Assembly (NCBI GenBank): GCA_947176375.1
Contig: CAMWQM010000001.1
Location: forward strand, 157,207-221,206
DNA from: an uncultured Helicobacteraceae bacterium
GTDB lineage: Bacteria; Campylobacterota; Campylobacteria; Campylobacterales; Helicobacteraceae
Length of the DNA: 64,000 bases
Reading direction: 5' to 3'
Shown: positions 36,429 through 45,938 of the stretch, piece after piece
How positions within the stretch are numbered: position 1 is the first letter of the stretch
Layout of the letters: every line of letters begins with the position of its first letter
Made by a program: the position numbers and the translations under genes
Notes under the pieces: model-generated
Database searches by the model: none
What the model saw: the letters and a program-made list of their open reading frames with translations, nothing else
What the model was told of the DNA's origin: nothing

Positions 36429-36659
36429 AATTTAGCGCCCTTTGACCTAAATTTTAAGCAAAATCTTAAAAGCGCTACATACCAAAGCTTTATTAAATAA
36501 AACACCAAAAGTAAAATTTTAGTGCTAGATTTATAGAATGATAAATAATGCTTATATGTTTTAATATAAATGACTTTGCTTTTCTGAATGGAGGAATGTT
36601 TCATAGTTTTTAAAAATTTTAGATTGCGCTTTTTAAATTTTTAATTTAGATTTTAGCCA

Positions 36660-37295
36660 TCAATCACTCATTTTTAAGTATTTTTTAGATAGAGTGCAAA
36701 TAAACATCACACTAATGCAAAGAAATATCACTCCAAAAGCAAGGATACAGGCTTCTGCCATATTTAGAAATTTAGCCTGTGGGATTAGATACCAGCCATT
36801 AGAATATAGATTTGTAAAATATTCTTGAAATGTATTAAGATTTGTATTTTGTGGGATTATAGGAGCGTCGTATCCGCAAGAGCCAAGTGGTTTAAAAAGC
36901 TGTGGAAAATATTTATCAAGCGGGAGAAAAATTGGGAATTTTGGCTCACTAGAACAACCAATCATTCCAAAAATGTTATTAGAATTAATTGCTTGTTTTA
37001 TTGCTTCTAGCTTTATTGCAGCTCTAAAGCCAAAATAAATTGCATAAAAACTAATGATATAGCTAATCAATCTCTGCCTTAAAAAGATAGCAATCAAGCT
37101 AGAAAAAATAAGCAACACAAAGGCAAATCTGATATAAACGCATTGCTCACAAGGTGGCATAAAAAAATAGCTTTGAAAAATATGTGAAAGAAGTAATAAA
37201 AACAAAGAGCAAAATCCCATAACAAGCCATAAGCAAATACCACTTTGCCATTTTGTAATCTTTAAAATTATATTTTTAGATTTCATTACTTTCAT
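36660..37295 (-). CDS. DsbB/DsbI-family disulfide bond oxidoreductase
   Basis: 211 aa inner-membrane protein that reoxidises a periplasmic DsbA-type partner with quinone. The first loop has the CEQC redox pair (about residues 49-52) followed by YIRFAFV; the second periplasmic loop has GCSSEPKFPIF and CGYDAP cysteines. About five hydrophobic segments, one more than classic DsbB, which fits the DsbI branch of Epsilonproteobacteria. Next to the DsbA-like gene (37394) on the same strand, 98 bases away. Confidence 0.85.
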   Translation of the reverse strand: MKVMKSKNIILKITKWQSGICLWLVMGFCSLFLLLLSHIFQSYFFMPPCEQCVYIRFAFVLLIFSSLIAIFLRQRLISYIISFYAIYFGFRAAIKLEAIKQAINSNNIFGMIGCSSEPKFPIFLPLDKYFPQLFKPLGSCGYDAPIIPQNTNLNTFQEYFTNLYSNGWYLIPQAKFLNMAEACILAFGVIFLCISVMFICTLSKKYLKMSD

Positions 37296-37393
37296 TTAAG
37301 ATTCTGCTTAAGATTTTTCACTACCTTTTTATTAAAACTGCACAACTTTTTCATTTAAGATTCCATGCAACCCTTTGATTTTATTATTTAGTT

Positions 37394-38104
37394 TTATTTA
37401 CTAGAGAGCCATTTTATTAAATCTATCATTTGCTGTTCTGATTTAATATTTTGCAATAGGATTATATACTTTCCATTCACCACAAATGTAGGCACACCCC
37501 CTTGAATTGAGGCTATATCATAGGCTTTATCCCATTTTTTTAGTAAATCCTGCACTTTTTTATCTTGCTTCAATTTATTGTATTCATCTTTTGGCAAATT
37601 AATTGCAGTGAGTGCAGTATTTAGAAATGCTTCTTTGTCCCTATTATATTCAGATTTATTATTATGCCAACGCTCTTTATCTTCGTGATAAGCTTTATAT
37701 AGTGCACTTTTTGCTTTCTTAAAAGTGGAATCTTCGCTAAATAAATTTGTTATTTTATTATTTTCATCTTGAATGACTAATGTAGCAAAAAGCTCGCTTG
37801 CTTCGTTGCCAAACTCTGCCTTTGTGCTTAAGTGATAAGGGACAAAAGTGATGTTTGGAATCTCTACTAATACCTTTGGCAAAATCTCTATGTCATATTT
37901 GTAGCAAAATATGCAATCATAACTAAAAACTTTTATCAAAGTATTTTTAGAATCTGCAATTTCTTGCTCTAGCGTGATAAAATCTACTCCCTCTGTGTAT
38001 TCTTGCTTAGCTTCATTTTGGTTGGTTTGATTATTCTCACTACAAGCGATGATAAACAATGTAAGCCCAATTAGAAAGATTTTTTTAAATGTTTTAAATA
38101 TCAT
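37394..38104 (-). CDS. DsbA-like thiol oxidase lipoprotein
   Basis: 236 aa thioredoxin-fold protein with a lipoprotein signal (FLIGLTLFIIAC, Cys at residue 21). Active site CIFC in YDCIFCYKYD (about 64-67) and the cis-proline loop GGVPTFVVNGKY (about 201) are intact. It should insert disulfides into exported proteins and be recharged by the adjacent DsbB/DsbI-like protein. Being lipid-anchored is unusual for Escherichia DsbA but seen in this class. No arylsulfotransferase gene (often paired with DsbL/DsbI) is near. Confidence 0.87.
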   Translation of the reverse strand: MIFKTFKKIFLIGLTLFIIACSENNQTNQNEAKQEYTEGVDFITLEQEIADSKNTLIKVFSYDCIFCYKYDIEILPKVLVEIPNITFVPYHLSTKAEFGNEASELFATLVIQDENNKITNLFSEDSTFKKAKSALYKAYHEDKERWHNNKSEYNRDKEAFLNTALTAINLPKDEYNKLKQDKKVQDLLKKWDKAYDIASIQGGVPTFVVNGKYIILLQNIKSEQQMIDLIKWLSSK

Positions 38105-38180
38105 TAGGATTCTCCAAATAATAAATATTTTAAAAGTGTAATGATAGGTTAAAGATTATTAATTGTTGCTGATTTTGTTG

Positions 38181-38257
38181 TGGTGGACCTTGCAGGACTC
38201 GAACCTGCGACCTACCGGTTATGAGCCGGTAGCTCTAACCAGCTGAGCTAAAGGTCC
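38181..38257 (-). tRNA. tRNA with CAT anticodon (elongator Met or Ile2)
   Basis: 77-base cloverleaf on the minus strand: 7-bp acceptor stem GGACCTT/AAGGTCC, D arm TAGCTCAGCTGGTTAGAGC, anticodon stem ACCGG/CCGGT around loop CTCATAA (anticodon CAT), T arm GCAGGTTCGAGTCCTGC, encoded CCA. It is not the initiator, which has an unpaired 1-72 position. CAT can mean elongator Met or the lysidine-modified Ile2; I cannot separate these by eye. Confidence 0.95.
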
Positions 38258-38289
38258 TTTAAAATTTAAGCAAAATTTAAAAGATGGAA

Positions 38290-39378
38290 TTATATCTTAA
38301 AGTGATACCTAAAAGCAAGTAAATTTTGAAGCACCGCAAAAAGAATACCAAAAGTTAAAAAACTACTTCCACCATAACTAAAAAATGGCATAGGGATTCC
38401 AACCACAGGGGCAAATTTAATAACCATTAAAATATTTACACTCAAATGAATAAAAATCAAAAATCCAATAGCAGCACTCACAACTTGTAGAATCTTATCT
38501 TTTTTAAACTGATAGCTAACAGAAAATAAATGCAAAATCAAGATTCCATACAAAAGTAGTAAAATAACACCGCCCAAAAATCCGTGTCTCTCCATAAAAT
38601 ATGCAAAAATGAAATCACTCTCTGGCACAGGCAAAAACTTTAGTTGTGCTTGAGTAGCGTTTTCTGCATCTTTTCCTTTTAAGCCACCGCTTCCTATGGC
38701 TATCATTGACTGCTGGACCTGATACTGTGGCTTATCTCCTAAAAACTGCTCAATCCTCTCTACTTGATAGCTTTTCAGGATATTACTATAAATAAATGGT
38801 GAGATTAGGAGTATTACTATAAATATTGTCATTAGAATCTTTTTGTGGATTCCAACTAAAAATAGGATTCCAAAGCCTATTACAAAAATTAATATTGAAG
38901 TTCCCAAATCCGGCTGAATCTTTACTAGCACGACAGGAAGTATAATAAAAAATGAATGTTTTAAAAATGCTTTTAAATGATAACCTTCTCGTGGGGGCGG
39001 GTCATTGCTAATATTATATGCAAGCATTAGTATTAATGTAGATTTTACTATTTCGCTAGGTTGTATGGACATACCAATTAGTGGAATCTCTATCCACCTT
39101 TGAGCACCAAATTTTTGAGTGCCGATAAATTCAACTGCAATTAATAAGGCAATAGAAGCCCAATAAAGTGTAGGCACAAGCCAAAATAATCGCTTTAGTG
39201 GCAAAATGAAAATCACTAAACTTATCGCACAAGTGATGCTAATGTAGATTAATTGTTTTATTGTAAGGCTTGAATCTACCTCATAAATCAACATTAAAGA
39301 AATTAAAATGATAGGGATTGTCGTAAAGATTATCATATAATCAAAGTGCATAAAGACTTTTCTATCAAGGTTAAACAA
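38290..39378 (-). CDS. rodA: RodA/MrdB peptidoglycan polymerase (SEDS family)
   Basis: Multipass glycosyltransferase of the elongasome. SEDS motifs are clear: GAQRWIEIPLIGMSIQPSEI (about residue 91), KIQPDLGTS, ERHGFLGG, and GIPMPFFSYGGSSFL near the end. 362 aa. The start is a TTG at 39378 with AAGGA eight bases before it; the nearest ATG is ten codons further in. No upstream ATG is in frame. It lies just after the tRNA on the same strand. Confidence 0.94.
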   Translation of the reverse strand: MFNLDRKVFMHFDYMIIFTTIPIILISLMLIYEVDSSLTIKQLIYISITCAISLVIFILPLKRLFWLVPTLYWASIALLIAVEFIGTQKFGAQRWIEIPLIGMSIQPSEIVKSTLILMLAYNISNDPPPREGYHLKAFLKHSFFIILPVVLVKIQPDLGTSILIFVIGFGILFLVGIHKKILMTIFIVILLISPFIYSNILKSYQVERIEQFLGDKPQYQVQQSMIAIGSGGLKGKDAENATQAQLKFLPVPESDFIFAYFMERHGFLGGVILLLLYGILILHLFSVSYQFKKDKILQVVSAAIGFLIFIHLSVNILMVIKFAPVVGIPMPFFSYGGSSFLTFGILFAVLQNLLAFRYHFKI

Positions 39379-39455
39379 CTTGCATTTCCTTAAAGTTTAT
39401 TTGGCTAAAATAGGGGGAATTATATCCAAAATAAATAATTTTTAGGGTTTTAAAG

Positions 39456-40457
39456 GTGAGATTAATCTATAAAGATGATTTAAAAACTAGGCTTGATATA
39501 TTTTTAAGTAAAGAGCTAAATATTAGCAGAAGTCAAGCCTTAAATTTAATCAAAAAGAATTTAGTAAAAGTTAATGACAAAATTGTAAATAAAAGCGGAG
39601 CAGAGCTAAAAAATAGTGATTTGATTGAGATTTCAAAAGTGGAATCTAGTGATACTTTAGAGAAAAAAAGTGATATTTATATTCAAAGAATCTATGAAGA
39701 TGATGATATTTTAGTGATTAATAAGCCCCCATTTTTAGCTACACACGGGGCAGCAAGTCTAAAAGAAGAAAGCCTAGTTGATTGGCTAAAAACACACAGA
39801 ATCCAGCTCTCAAATATTGCAGGAGAGAAAAAAGAAGGCATAGTCCATCGCCTTGATAAGCAAACAAGTGGAGCTATGGTAATTGCTAAAAATAATGCCA
39901 CTCATAGCTTTTTAAGCGAGCAATTACGAAGTAGGCAAATGGGCAGACTTTACATTGCTATAATCGATTTGGTATTGAAAGAGGATATAGAAATTGAATG
40001 TTATCTTGCGAGAAATCCAAAAAATAGACTTAAATTTTCTAAATGTAATTTAAAGGCTAATGCAAGTGATATTAAAACTAATGATATTAAATTTTTAATG
40101 CCACAAAATAGTTCTGCAAGGTATTCAAAAAGTAATTTTTATAAAATACTTTTATCAAATGATTTAAAAAAAGAATTGATTTTAGCAAAGCTTTCCACTG
40201 GTAGAACTCATCAGATTCGCGCACATTTAGAAAGTATAAATCGCCACATTATAGGAGATAATTTATATGGCTATAATGGCGAGGAATATCGCATAATGCT
40301 GCATTCCTACATTTTATATTTACAACACCCAAAACTTGGTAAAATGTCATTTCAAGCAAGATTATTTGACGATATGAATTTTTATTTAGAAAAATATTTT
40401 AATATGGAGAGTGTAAATGAGGTTTTGGCAGATATTAGCAATCGCTTTGTTTTTTAG
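39456..40457 (+). CDS. RluA-family 23S rRNA pseudouridine synthase
   Basis: 333 aa with an N-terminal S4 RNA-binding domain (about 1-60: RLDIFLSKELNISRSQALNLI) and a catalytic domain with HRLDKQTSGAMVIAK (catalytic Asp in HRLD, about 134). RTHQIRAHL is the family end motif. It starts with GTG; no ATG is suitably placed. The 3' end overlaps the next gene by 41 bases. First gene of the block shared with H. pylori HP0745 onward. Confidence 0.93.
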   Translation: MRLIYKDDLKTRLDIFLSKELNISRSQALNLIKKNLVKVNDKIVNKSGAELKNSDLIEISKVESSDTLEKKSDIYIQRIYEDDDILVINKPPFLATHGAASLKEESLVDWLKTHRIQLSNIAGEKKEGIVHRLDKQTSGAMVIAKNNATHSFLSEQLRSRQMGRLYIAIIDLVLKEDIEIECYLARNPKNRLKFSKCNLKANASDIKTNDIKFLMPQNSSARYSKSNFYKILLSNDLKKELILAKLSTGRTHQIRAHLESINRHIIGDNLYGYNGEEYRIMLHSYILYLQHPKLGKMSFQARLFDDMNFYLEKYFNMESVNEVLADISNRFVF

Positions 40458-41592
40458 CGGTTGTGCTAATACGATAAGTTCGCTAAATGGAATCGATGAA
40501 AATATCCCTGTGGTAAAAAATGTGAAAGTCCTAGCAGATGTTTCTTCAATTGCATTTGAATGGGATATTATCAATGATAGTGAGGTTAGTGGATTTGTGT
40601 TATATAGAAATGGCAAAGGTGGTTTTAGTGAGATTGCACACATTAAGAATCCAAATGCAACGCACTATGTAGATGAAAATCTAGTGCCAGAAACAGAATA
40701 TCAATATTATTTTCTTACATTAAGTGGTAATTCTTATTCTCCAAAAAGTCAAATAATTAAGGCAAAAACTTCTTTTATAAACGCAGTAGAGAGCATTTAC
40801 GCTTCAAATGATTATGTAAAAAAGGTAAAGCTTCTTTGGTCACCACATCCAAATCCATCCATTTCGCATTATTTGATTCAAAGGGAAATTGATGGTGAAT
40901 TTAAGACTATTTCTCTTGTTAATCATAGGCTTTTGGTGGAATATTTTGATGATAATTTAGAAGATGGCAAAGATTATAATTACAGAATTATTGCAATGGA
41001 TTTCAACTCCACTCCATCGCGCCCAAGCAGTGTAATAACAGCGAAAACAAAGCCAAGACCAGATGCTAGTGAAAGAATTTATGCAACCTCAAACCTTGCA
41101 AATAAAATCATAGTTTCGTGGGATAAGGGTGAAAATATCAAGCAATACAAAATCTTTCGCTCAAATGATGATAAACATTATAGATTCCTCTCATATAGCG
41201 ATACAAATGAATATGAAGATATTATAAATATTCCAAATCAAATCTATTTTTATAAAGTTAGTAATATTGATGAAAATGGTTTAGAGAGTGAATTAAGTAT
41301 AGGAGTGAAAGGAAGCACTAAAAATACCCCAATCACTCCAAAAATAGCAAGAGGCTATGTCGATGATAAAGAGGCAAGGTTAGAATGGGAAGAAAATAAA
41401 AATGCAAAATATTTTATGGTGTATCGTAAAGATACGACTTTAGGCGTGCAGGATAGATTTAGAGTAAAAGAAAATTACTTTATTGATAAAGATATGAAAG
41501 TAGGCAATGAATATCGCTACTATGTTGTTGCATTTGATGAGTTTGATTTAGCCTCAAGCCCTTCAAATGAAATAGTTTTGTCTATTAAATAA
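40417..41592 (+). CDS. Fibronectin type III repeat lipoprotein
   Basis: 391 aa lipoprotein (LFFSGC lipobox, Cys at residue 16). It reads as about four tandem FN3-like domains: each has a W or hydrophobic core and YRYYVVAFDEF / YNYRIIAMDFN-type strands followed by S-x-PSxxI. The order and size match H. pylori HP0746. It probably sits on the outer membrane facing the periplasm or surface; no partner known. Starts inside the preceding gene. Confidence 0.87.
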   Translation: MRFWQILAIALFFSGCANTISSLNGIDENIPVVKNVKVLADVSSIAFEWDIINDSEVSGFVLYRNGKGGFSEIAHIKNPNATHYVDENLVPETEYQYYFLTLSGNSYSPKSQIIKAKTSFINAVESIYASNDYVKKVKLLWSPHPNPSISHYLIQREIDGEFKTISLVNHRLLVEYFDDNLEDGKDYNYRIIAMDFNSTPSRPSSVITAKTKPRPDASERIYATSNLANKIIVSWDKGENIKQYKIFRSNDDKHYRFLSYSDTNEYEDIINIPNQIYFYKVSNIDENGLESELSIGVKGSTKNTPITPKIARGYVDDKEARLEWEENKNAKYFMVYRKDTTLGVQDRFRVKENYFIDKDMKVGNEYRYYVVAFDEFDLASSPSNEIVLSIK

Positions 41593-41593
41593 A

Positions 41594-42760
41594 ATGCCAC
41601 ATTTTTTTGCCTCCAAGCTAGATTCTATTTCTTTGCCAGCTAAAATTGGAGATTTTAGTTTTCAATTAGAAGCAAAGCGCATAAATGGGGAAGATTCTAT
41701 CATTTTAGTAGATTATAAAAATTACAAATTTTTGCTAACAAGATTACGAAAAGATTCTAAAATTTTAGTCAAATACAACAAATCGCTAAAATTTAGTTCA
41801 AAAGCTGTGATAAAACTAGCTCTAAAGGAGTATGCAAAGCTAACAAATGCAGATATAATCTCGCATAATTTATCTAGCAAATCTAATTTAGATTCCACTA
41901 AAGAGCCTCACAACACGCATAATCCATATTTTTTAAATATTTCTAACATTAAAGACATTTTGGAATCTAGTAATATTATCATTGAAGTTGGCTTTGGCTC
42001 GGGACAAAATATACTAAATATGGCTAAAAATAATCCTAGAGCTACTTTTATAGGGCTAGAGATTTATCGCCCAGCAATAGAGCAGGTTTTAAAGCAAATT
42101 AAGATTTTGGGGCTAAAAAATTTATTTATTATGAATGCGGATTGTAGAATCTTATTTGACATTTTGCCTAGTAATAAAATTGATGCAATATATTTGCATT
42201 TTCCTGTGCCATGGGATAAAAATGAGCAAAAAAGAGTTTTTTCTAAGTCATTTTTGCAAAAGAGTTTAAGGATTCTAAAAAAAGGTGCTTTTTTGGAATT
42301 AAGAACTGATAGTAAAGAGTATTTCGATTATGCACTAAATATTTCAAAAGATTTTGAGCTAAAAATTGAAAGTGTGATAAATTCTAAAAATGAAATTATT
42401 AGCAAGTATGAGGCGCGCTGGCTAAGGGCAAATAAAAATATTTATAGTGCTTCTTTTTATAAGATTAATGATTATAAAGAGGGTGATTTTAGTATTAAGG
42501 ATTTGGACTTAAGTCCGTTTTTAGCCATTGATAAGATTTTAGATTCCAATATTAGACTTGCAAATAAGGAATATTTTTTGCATATTAAAAGTGTTTATAA
42601 GTTTAAAGATGGGCATATTTTGTTTATTCTTTTTGGGGCTTATTACGCACCAAATCATATTTTTTTAATAATTTATGATAATAAATTGATAGAAGTTTTG
42701 GGCGATATTATCCCAACTTATGCAAATATTTCTTCGCTAAATTTAATATCTGGAGTGTGA
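41594..42760 (+). CDS. trmB: tRNA (guanine-N7-)-methyltransferase TrmB
   Basis: Class I methyltransferase making m7G46 in tRNA. SAM motif IIEVGFGSGQNILNMA (about residue 132), GLEIYRPAIEQ, and YLHFPVPWDKNEQKRVF (the family's PDPW-type motif). 388 aa: the Epsilonproteobacterial form with long N- and C-terminal additions around the usual ~200-aa core. It follows the FN3 lipoprotein with one base between. Confidence 0.95.
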   Translation: MPHFFASKLDSISLPAKIGDFSFQLEAKRINGEDSIILVDYKNYKFLLTRLRKDSKILVKYNKSLKFSSKAVIKLALKEYAKLTNADIISHNLSSKSNLDSTKEPHNTHNPYFLNISNIKDILESSNIIIEVGFGSGQNILNMAKNNPRATFIGLEIYRPAIEQVLKQIKILGLKNLFIMNADCRILFDILPSNKIDAIYLHFPVPWDKNEQKRVFSKSFLQKSLRILKKGAFLELRTDSKEYFDYALNISKDFELKIESVINSKNEIISKYEARWLRANKNIYSASFYKINDYKEGDFSIKDLDLSPFLAIDKILDSNIRLANKEYFLHIKSVYKFKDGHILFILFGAYYAPNHIFLIIYDNKLIEVLGDIIPTYANISSLNLISGV

Positions 42761-42767
42761 AAATAAA

Positions 42768-43442
42768 GTGAAGCAGCCAATAATTACTGCAATAAATCTT
42801 AATTTAGGTTATAATAAAGACCCGCTTGTAATAAAAAATGTAAATTTTACAATTTATGAAAATGATTTTGTTTTTATCACAGGGGTAAGCGGTAGTGGAA
42901 AATCAACTTTACTTCGTTCAATGTATGGTAATCTAGTCATTAGAGATGGGCAATTAAATATTTGTGGATTTAATCTCTTTAACTCCTCAAAGTCAAATAT
43001 TTACAAACTTCGCAGACAAATAGGTATAGTTTTTCAAGATTATAAGCTAATAAAAGATTGGAATATAGAAAAAAATATAATGTTTCCTATGACTATTAAT
43101 AAAATTTCAAAGCAGTTTTGCAAGCTAAAGACAGAACGGCTACTTCGACATATAAGACTAGAACATAAAGCAAAAAAATATCCATTAGAATTAAGCGGAG
43201 GAGAGCAGCAAAGAGTTGCACTTGCAAGGGCACTAGCTGGGAATCCAAAGATTATTTTTGCAGATGAACCAACTGGGAATCTTGATGATTATAGTTCAGA
43301 TTTGATTTGGAGTTTGTTAAAAGGCGTAAATGAGCAGCTGAAAATCACTATCGTGGTTGTAACGCATAGAATGCCAGATTCGCTTAATATGAATTATAAA
43401 CATTTATATATTGAAGATGGGGTAGTCCATGAGATGGCTTAA
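42768..43442 (+). CDS. ftsE: Cell division ABC ATPase FtsE
   Basis: 224 aa ATPase of the FtsEX divisome complex. Walker A TGVSGSGKSTLL (about 39), signature LSGGEQQRVALARAL (about 142), Walker B KIIFADEPTGNLD. It starts with GTG at 42768; the frame has a stop just upstream, so no earlier start is possible. Its end overlaps ftsX by 14 bases. Confidence 0.94.
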   Translation: MKQPIITAINLNLGYNKDPLVIKNVNFTIYENDFVFITGVSGSGKSTLLRSMYGNLVIRDGQLNICGFNLFNSSKSNIYKLRRQIGIVFQDYKLIKDWNIEKNIMFPMTINKISKQFCKLKTERLLRHIRLEHKAKKYPLELSGGEQQRVALARALAGNPKIIFADEPTGNLDDYSSDLIWSLLKGVNEQLKITIVVVTHRMPDSLNMNYKHLYIEDGVVHEMA

Positions 43443-44241
43443 GCAGTATTTATCGCTTTTAATCCCGTTAATTGCTTTGCTTGTAGGTATTGAGAGTATA
43501 TTGCTTACAACGCGTGCGGTGAATAATTATGAAGAAATAGTAGGTAAAAACTATGCAATAATCATAGTAAGCAAGAATAAGTTAGATATTGAAAAAATAA
43601 AAGAAAAAGTAAGCGAAGTACATAGTCTAAATGAGATAGATTCCACTGCAATTTTAAATGATATAAATAGTGAGCTTAAAGATTCTAACTTTAATGATCT
43701 AAAAGCACAGTTACCACTATTTTATTCGCTAACATTAGATTCATTCCCAAATCAGTATAAAATAAAGCAAATTGAAAATTCCCTAAAAGAGATTGAAAAT
43801 ATACATAGAGTAGAATCTTTTAGCAAATCTCATAATCAAACTTATAGATTTTTAGTTTTATTAAAGGGATGTATTTTAGTTTTATCAAGCCTTATATTTA
43901 TTTTAAGCTTTTTATTGATGATGAAGCAGATTGAAGTTTGGAGATTTGAGCATAGTGAGAGAATGGAGATTATGACTTATCTTGGTGCCCCATCAAAGTT
44001 TAAGAATGCACCGCTCTATAAATTAGCGCTTATTGATTCGCTAATCGCATCTTTGTGCGTGATTATAAGCGTATTTATATTATCTAGTAATAGTAAGATT
44101 TTATCTATTGTTACACTGCTAGGCATTGAGATTTTTAATTTTATAGATTTGGTGCTAGATTATGGAATCCTTTTAGTTAGTGCTTATTGTATATCGATGT
44201 TTTCGGTATTTATGGTGATTTTATTCCAAAAAGAACCCTAA
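43429..44241 (+). CDS. ftsX: Cell division permease-like protein FtsX
   Basis: 270 aa membrane partner of FtsE. Topology fits FtsX: one N-terminal helix (LIPLIALLVGIESILL), a periplasmic domain (about 30-140), then three helices (about 147-167, 198-220, 238-262). The cytoplasmic loop has FEHSERMEIMTYLGAP, the usual FtsE-contacting segment. The periplasmic loop would bind the next gene's product. Confidence 0.92.
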   Translation: MRWLKQYLSLLIPLIALLVGIESILLTTRAVNNYEEIVGKNYAIIIVSKNKLDIEKIKEKVSEVHSLNEIDSTAILNDINSELKDSNFNDLKAQLPLFYSLTLDSFPNQYKIKQIENSLKEIENIHRVESFSKSHNQTYRFLVLLKGCILVLSSLIFILSFLLMMKQIEVWRFEHSERMEIMTYLGAPSKFKNAPLYKLALIDSLIASLCVIISVFILSSNSKILSIVTLLGIEIFNFIDLVLDYGILLVSAYCISMFSVFMVILFQKEP

Positions 44242-45459
44242 ATGAGAATCCTATTTTTGTTTTTATCTTTTGCTTTGCTTTTTGGAAACACTGAACAAAA
44301 TATCAAAAAAAATGAGCAAAAATTACAAAATATTTCAAAAGAGCAAAATGCAATCAATGCGAAATTAAAAACACTAGGTGCAAATATTAATTCTAAAAAT
44401 AAAAAGATAAAAGAGCTTACAAATCAAATTAAGAGCATAGAATCTAATATCAATGCAAATCAAAAGCTATATTTAGAGCAAGAAGCCATTTTTAATGAAC
44501 AAAACAAAAATTATGATGAGTTAAATAAAAAGCTAGAATTTTTACAAAAAGAGCTAGTTGAGACTATTTTAAAAGATATGAGTATTATTATGATTTTAAA
44601 TTCAAAAGAGCCACTAAGTGAGGAATCTATAATTAGTGAAGAGATTTTGAAAAATTTAAATCAAAAAGTAAAGCAAGATATAGAAAAATTAATTAGTGAG
44701 CGAGAAGTAATCAAAAAAGATATAACAAATGTGCAAAATAAAATCACTTCAGCACAAAAAATTATTGCTTCACAAAAAGAGAAAAAAGAGATTTTGCAAA
44801 TTGCCAAAAATGAACAACTAAGTCTTGCAAACAAGCTAAATGATGAGTTAGAATCTTATAATAATGAATTCAAACAGCTTGATAAAGAGAGAGTTGGGAT
44901 ACAAAAGATTTTAGTTAGTTTGAATATTCTAAAAAAACAAGAATTAGAAAATCAAGAGAAAAAACGCAAAGAATTAAAAAATACACAAACAAACATTTCA
45001 AAAAATGGCACAATCCCTCCGCTTGAAGTCCGCCAGATTGGTAGTTCGTATAGAAATATTAGCACAGCCAAATATAAAGGTGCAAAAACGATTGCCCCAC
45101 TTAAAAACTATAATATTGAGACTAAATATGGACCATATTTTGACCCTGTATATAAAATGCGTGTTTTTAATGAATTCATAACTTTTAGTGTTAAAAATAG
45201 AAGCAATGTTTTGGCTGTGCTTGATGGAAAGATTGTTTTTGCAAAAGATACATTAATGCTAAAAAAAGTAATAATTATAGAGCATAGCAATGGCTTACAT
45301 ACGATTTATTCATATTTGGATGATATAAAAGATGATTTAGAAGTTGGTAGTAAGGTTAAAAAGGGCTCTACAATTGCTTGGATTACAAATAAATTAAATT
45401 TTGAAGTAACGCAAAAAGATAAACATATTGACCCGTTGGAATTGATTAAGGCTAAATAA
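44242..45459 (+). CDS. EnvC-like LytM-domain protein, metal ligands lost
   Basis: 405 aa: signal peptide (about 1-16), very long coiled coil (about 18-245) and a C-terminal LytM/M23 domain (about 285-405). It begins directly after ftsX. In the LytM domain the usual HxxxD is replaced (VFNEFITF) and the usual HxHFE reads KLNFEV, so the zinc ligands are gone. This is exactly how EnvC differs from active peptidases, so it most likely activates a cell-wall amidase under control of FtsEX rather than cutting itself. Confidence 0.88.
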   Translation: MRILFLFLSFALLFGNTEQNIKKNEQKLQNISKEQNAINAKLKTLGANINSKNKKIKELTNQIKSIESNINANQKLYLEQEAIFNEQNKNYDELNKKLEFLQKELVETILKDMSIIMILNSKEPLSEESIISEEILKNLNQKVKQDIEKLISEREVIKKDITNVQNKITSAQKIIASQKEKKEILQIAKNEQLSLANKLNDELESYNNEFKQLDKERVGIQKILVSLNILKKQELENQEKKRKELKNTQTNISKNGTIPPLEVRQIGSSYRNISTAKYKGAKTIAPLKNYNIETKYGPYFDPVYKMRVFNEFITFSVKNRSNVLAVLDGKIVFAKDTLMLKKVIIIEHSNGLHTIYSYLDDIKDDLEVGSKVKKGSTIAWITNKLNFEVTQKDKHIDPLELIKAK

Positions 45460-45483
45460 AAATTTTATATCTTTTGTCGATAG
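45457..45483 (+). promoter_or_regulatory. Sigma-28 (FliA) type promoter for flaG-fliD-fliS
   Basis: TAAA at 45457-45460, exactly 15 bases, then GTCGATAG at 45476-45483, against the sigma-28 consensus TAAA-N15-GCCGATAA (six of eight in the -10). It lies 43 bases before the flaG ATG and overlaps the stop of the EnvC-like gene, so the late flagellar genes get their own start. Confidence 0.75.
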
Positions 45484-45526
45484 TAGTAAAACTAATAAAG
45501 ATAATCCAAAAATATAAGAAGGTATT

Positions 45527-45901
45527 ATGATAAGTCCTGTAAATAGTAATGCTAGTGGTTATAGCATAATGCAAAATAGTAACTATGATAATGTCGCAAA
45601 TGAGAATACACTTACTACTCAAATTAAGTTTGAAGATGCAAATCTAACGAATTTAGATTCAAATCAAAGGAAAGAATTAGAGCAAAAATTGCTTGATTTG
45701 GCTAAAGCACTAAATAAAGAAATGCAATCAATTAATACAAACATAATGTTTGATTATGAAGATTCTATCTCTTCTCTAATTTTGACTATAAAACAAAGAG
45801 ATAGTGGAAAAATCATAAGACAGATTCCAACAGATGAGGCAGTGGAACTAATGAAAAAGATGAGAGATGTCATCAATGTGGTGCTAGATACAAAAGGTTA
45901 A
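45527..45901 (+). CDS. flaG: Flagellar protein FlaG
   Basis: 124 aa. Polar N-terminus, then the FlaG core (LAKALNKEMQSINTNIMFDY and GKIIRQIPTDEAVELMKKM near the C-terminus). It influences filament length and is the first gene of flaG-fliD-fliS behind a sigma-28 type promoter. ATG follows AAGAAGG. Confidence 0.9.
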   Translation: MISPVNSNASGYSIMQNSNYDNVANENTLTTQIKFEDANLTNLDSNQRKELEQKLLDLAKALNKEMQSINTNIMFDYEDSISSLILTIKQRDSGKIIRQIPTDEAVELMKKMRDVINVVLDTKG

Positions 45902-45938
45902 TTTTAAAAAATCAATTATTTTATTTGAGGCAAAAAAG

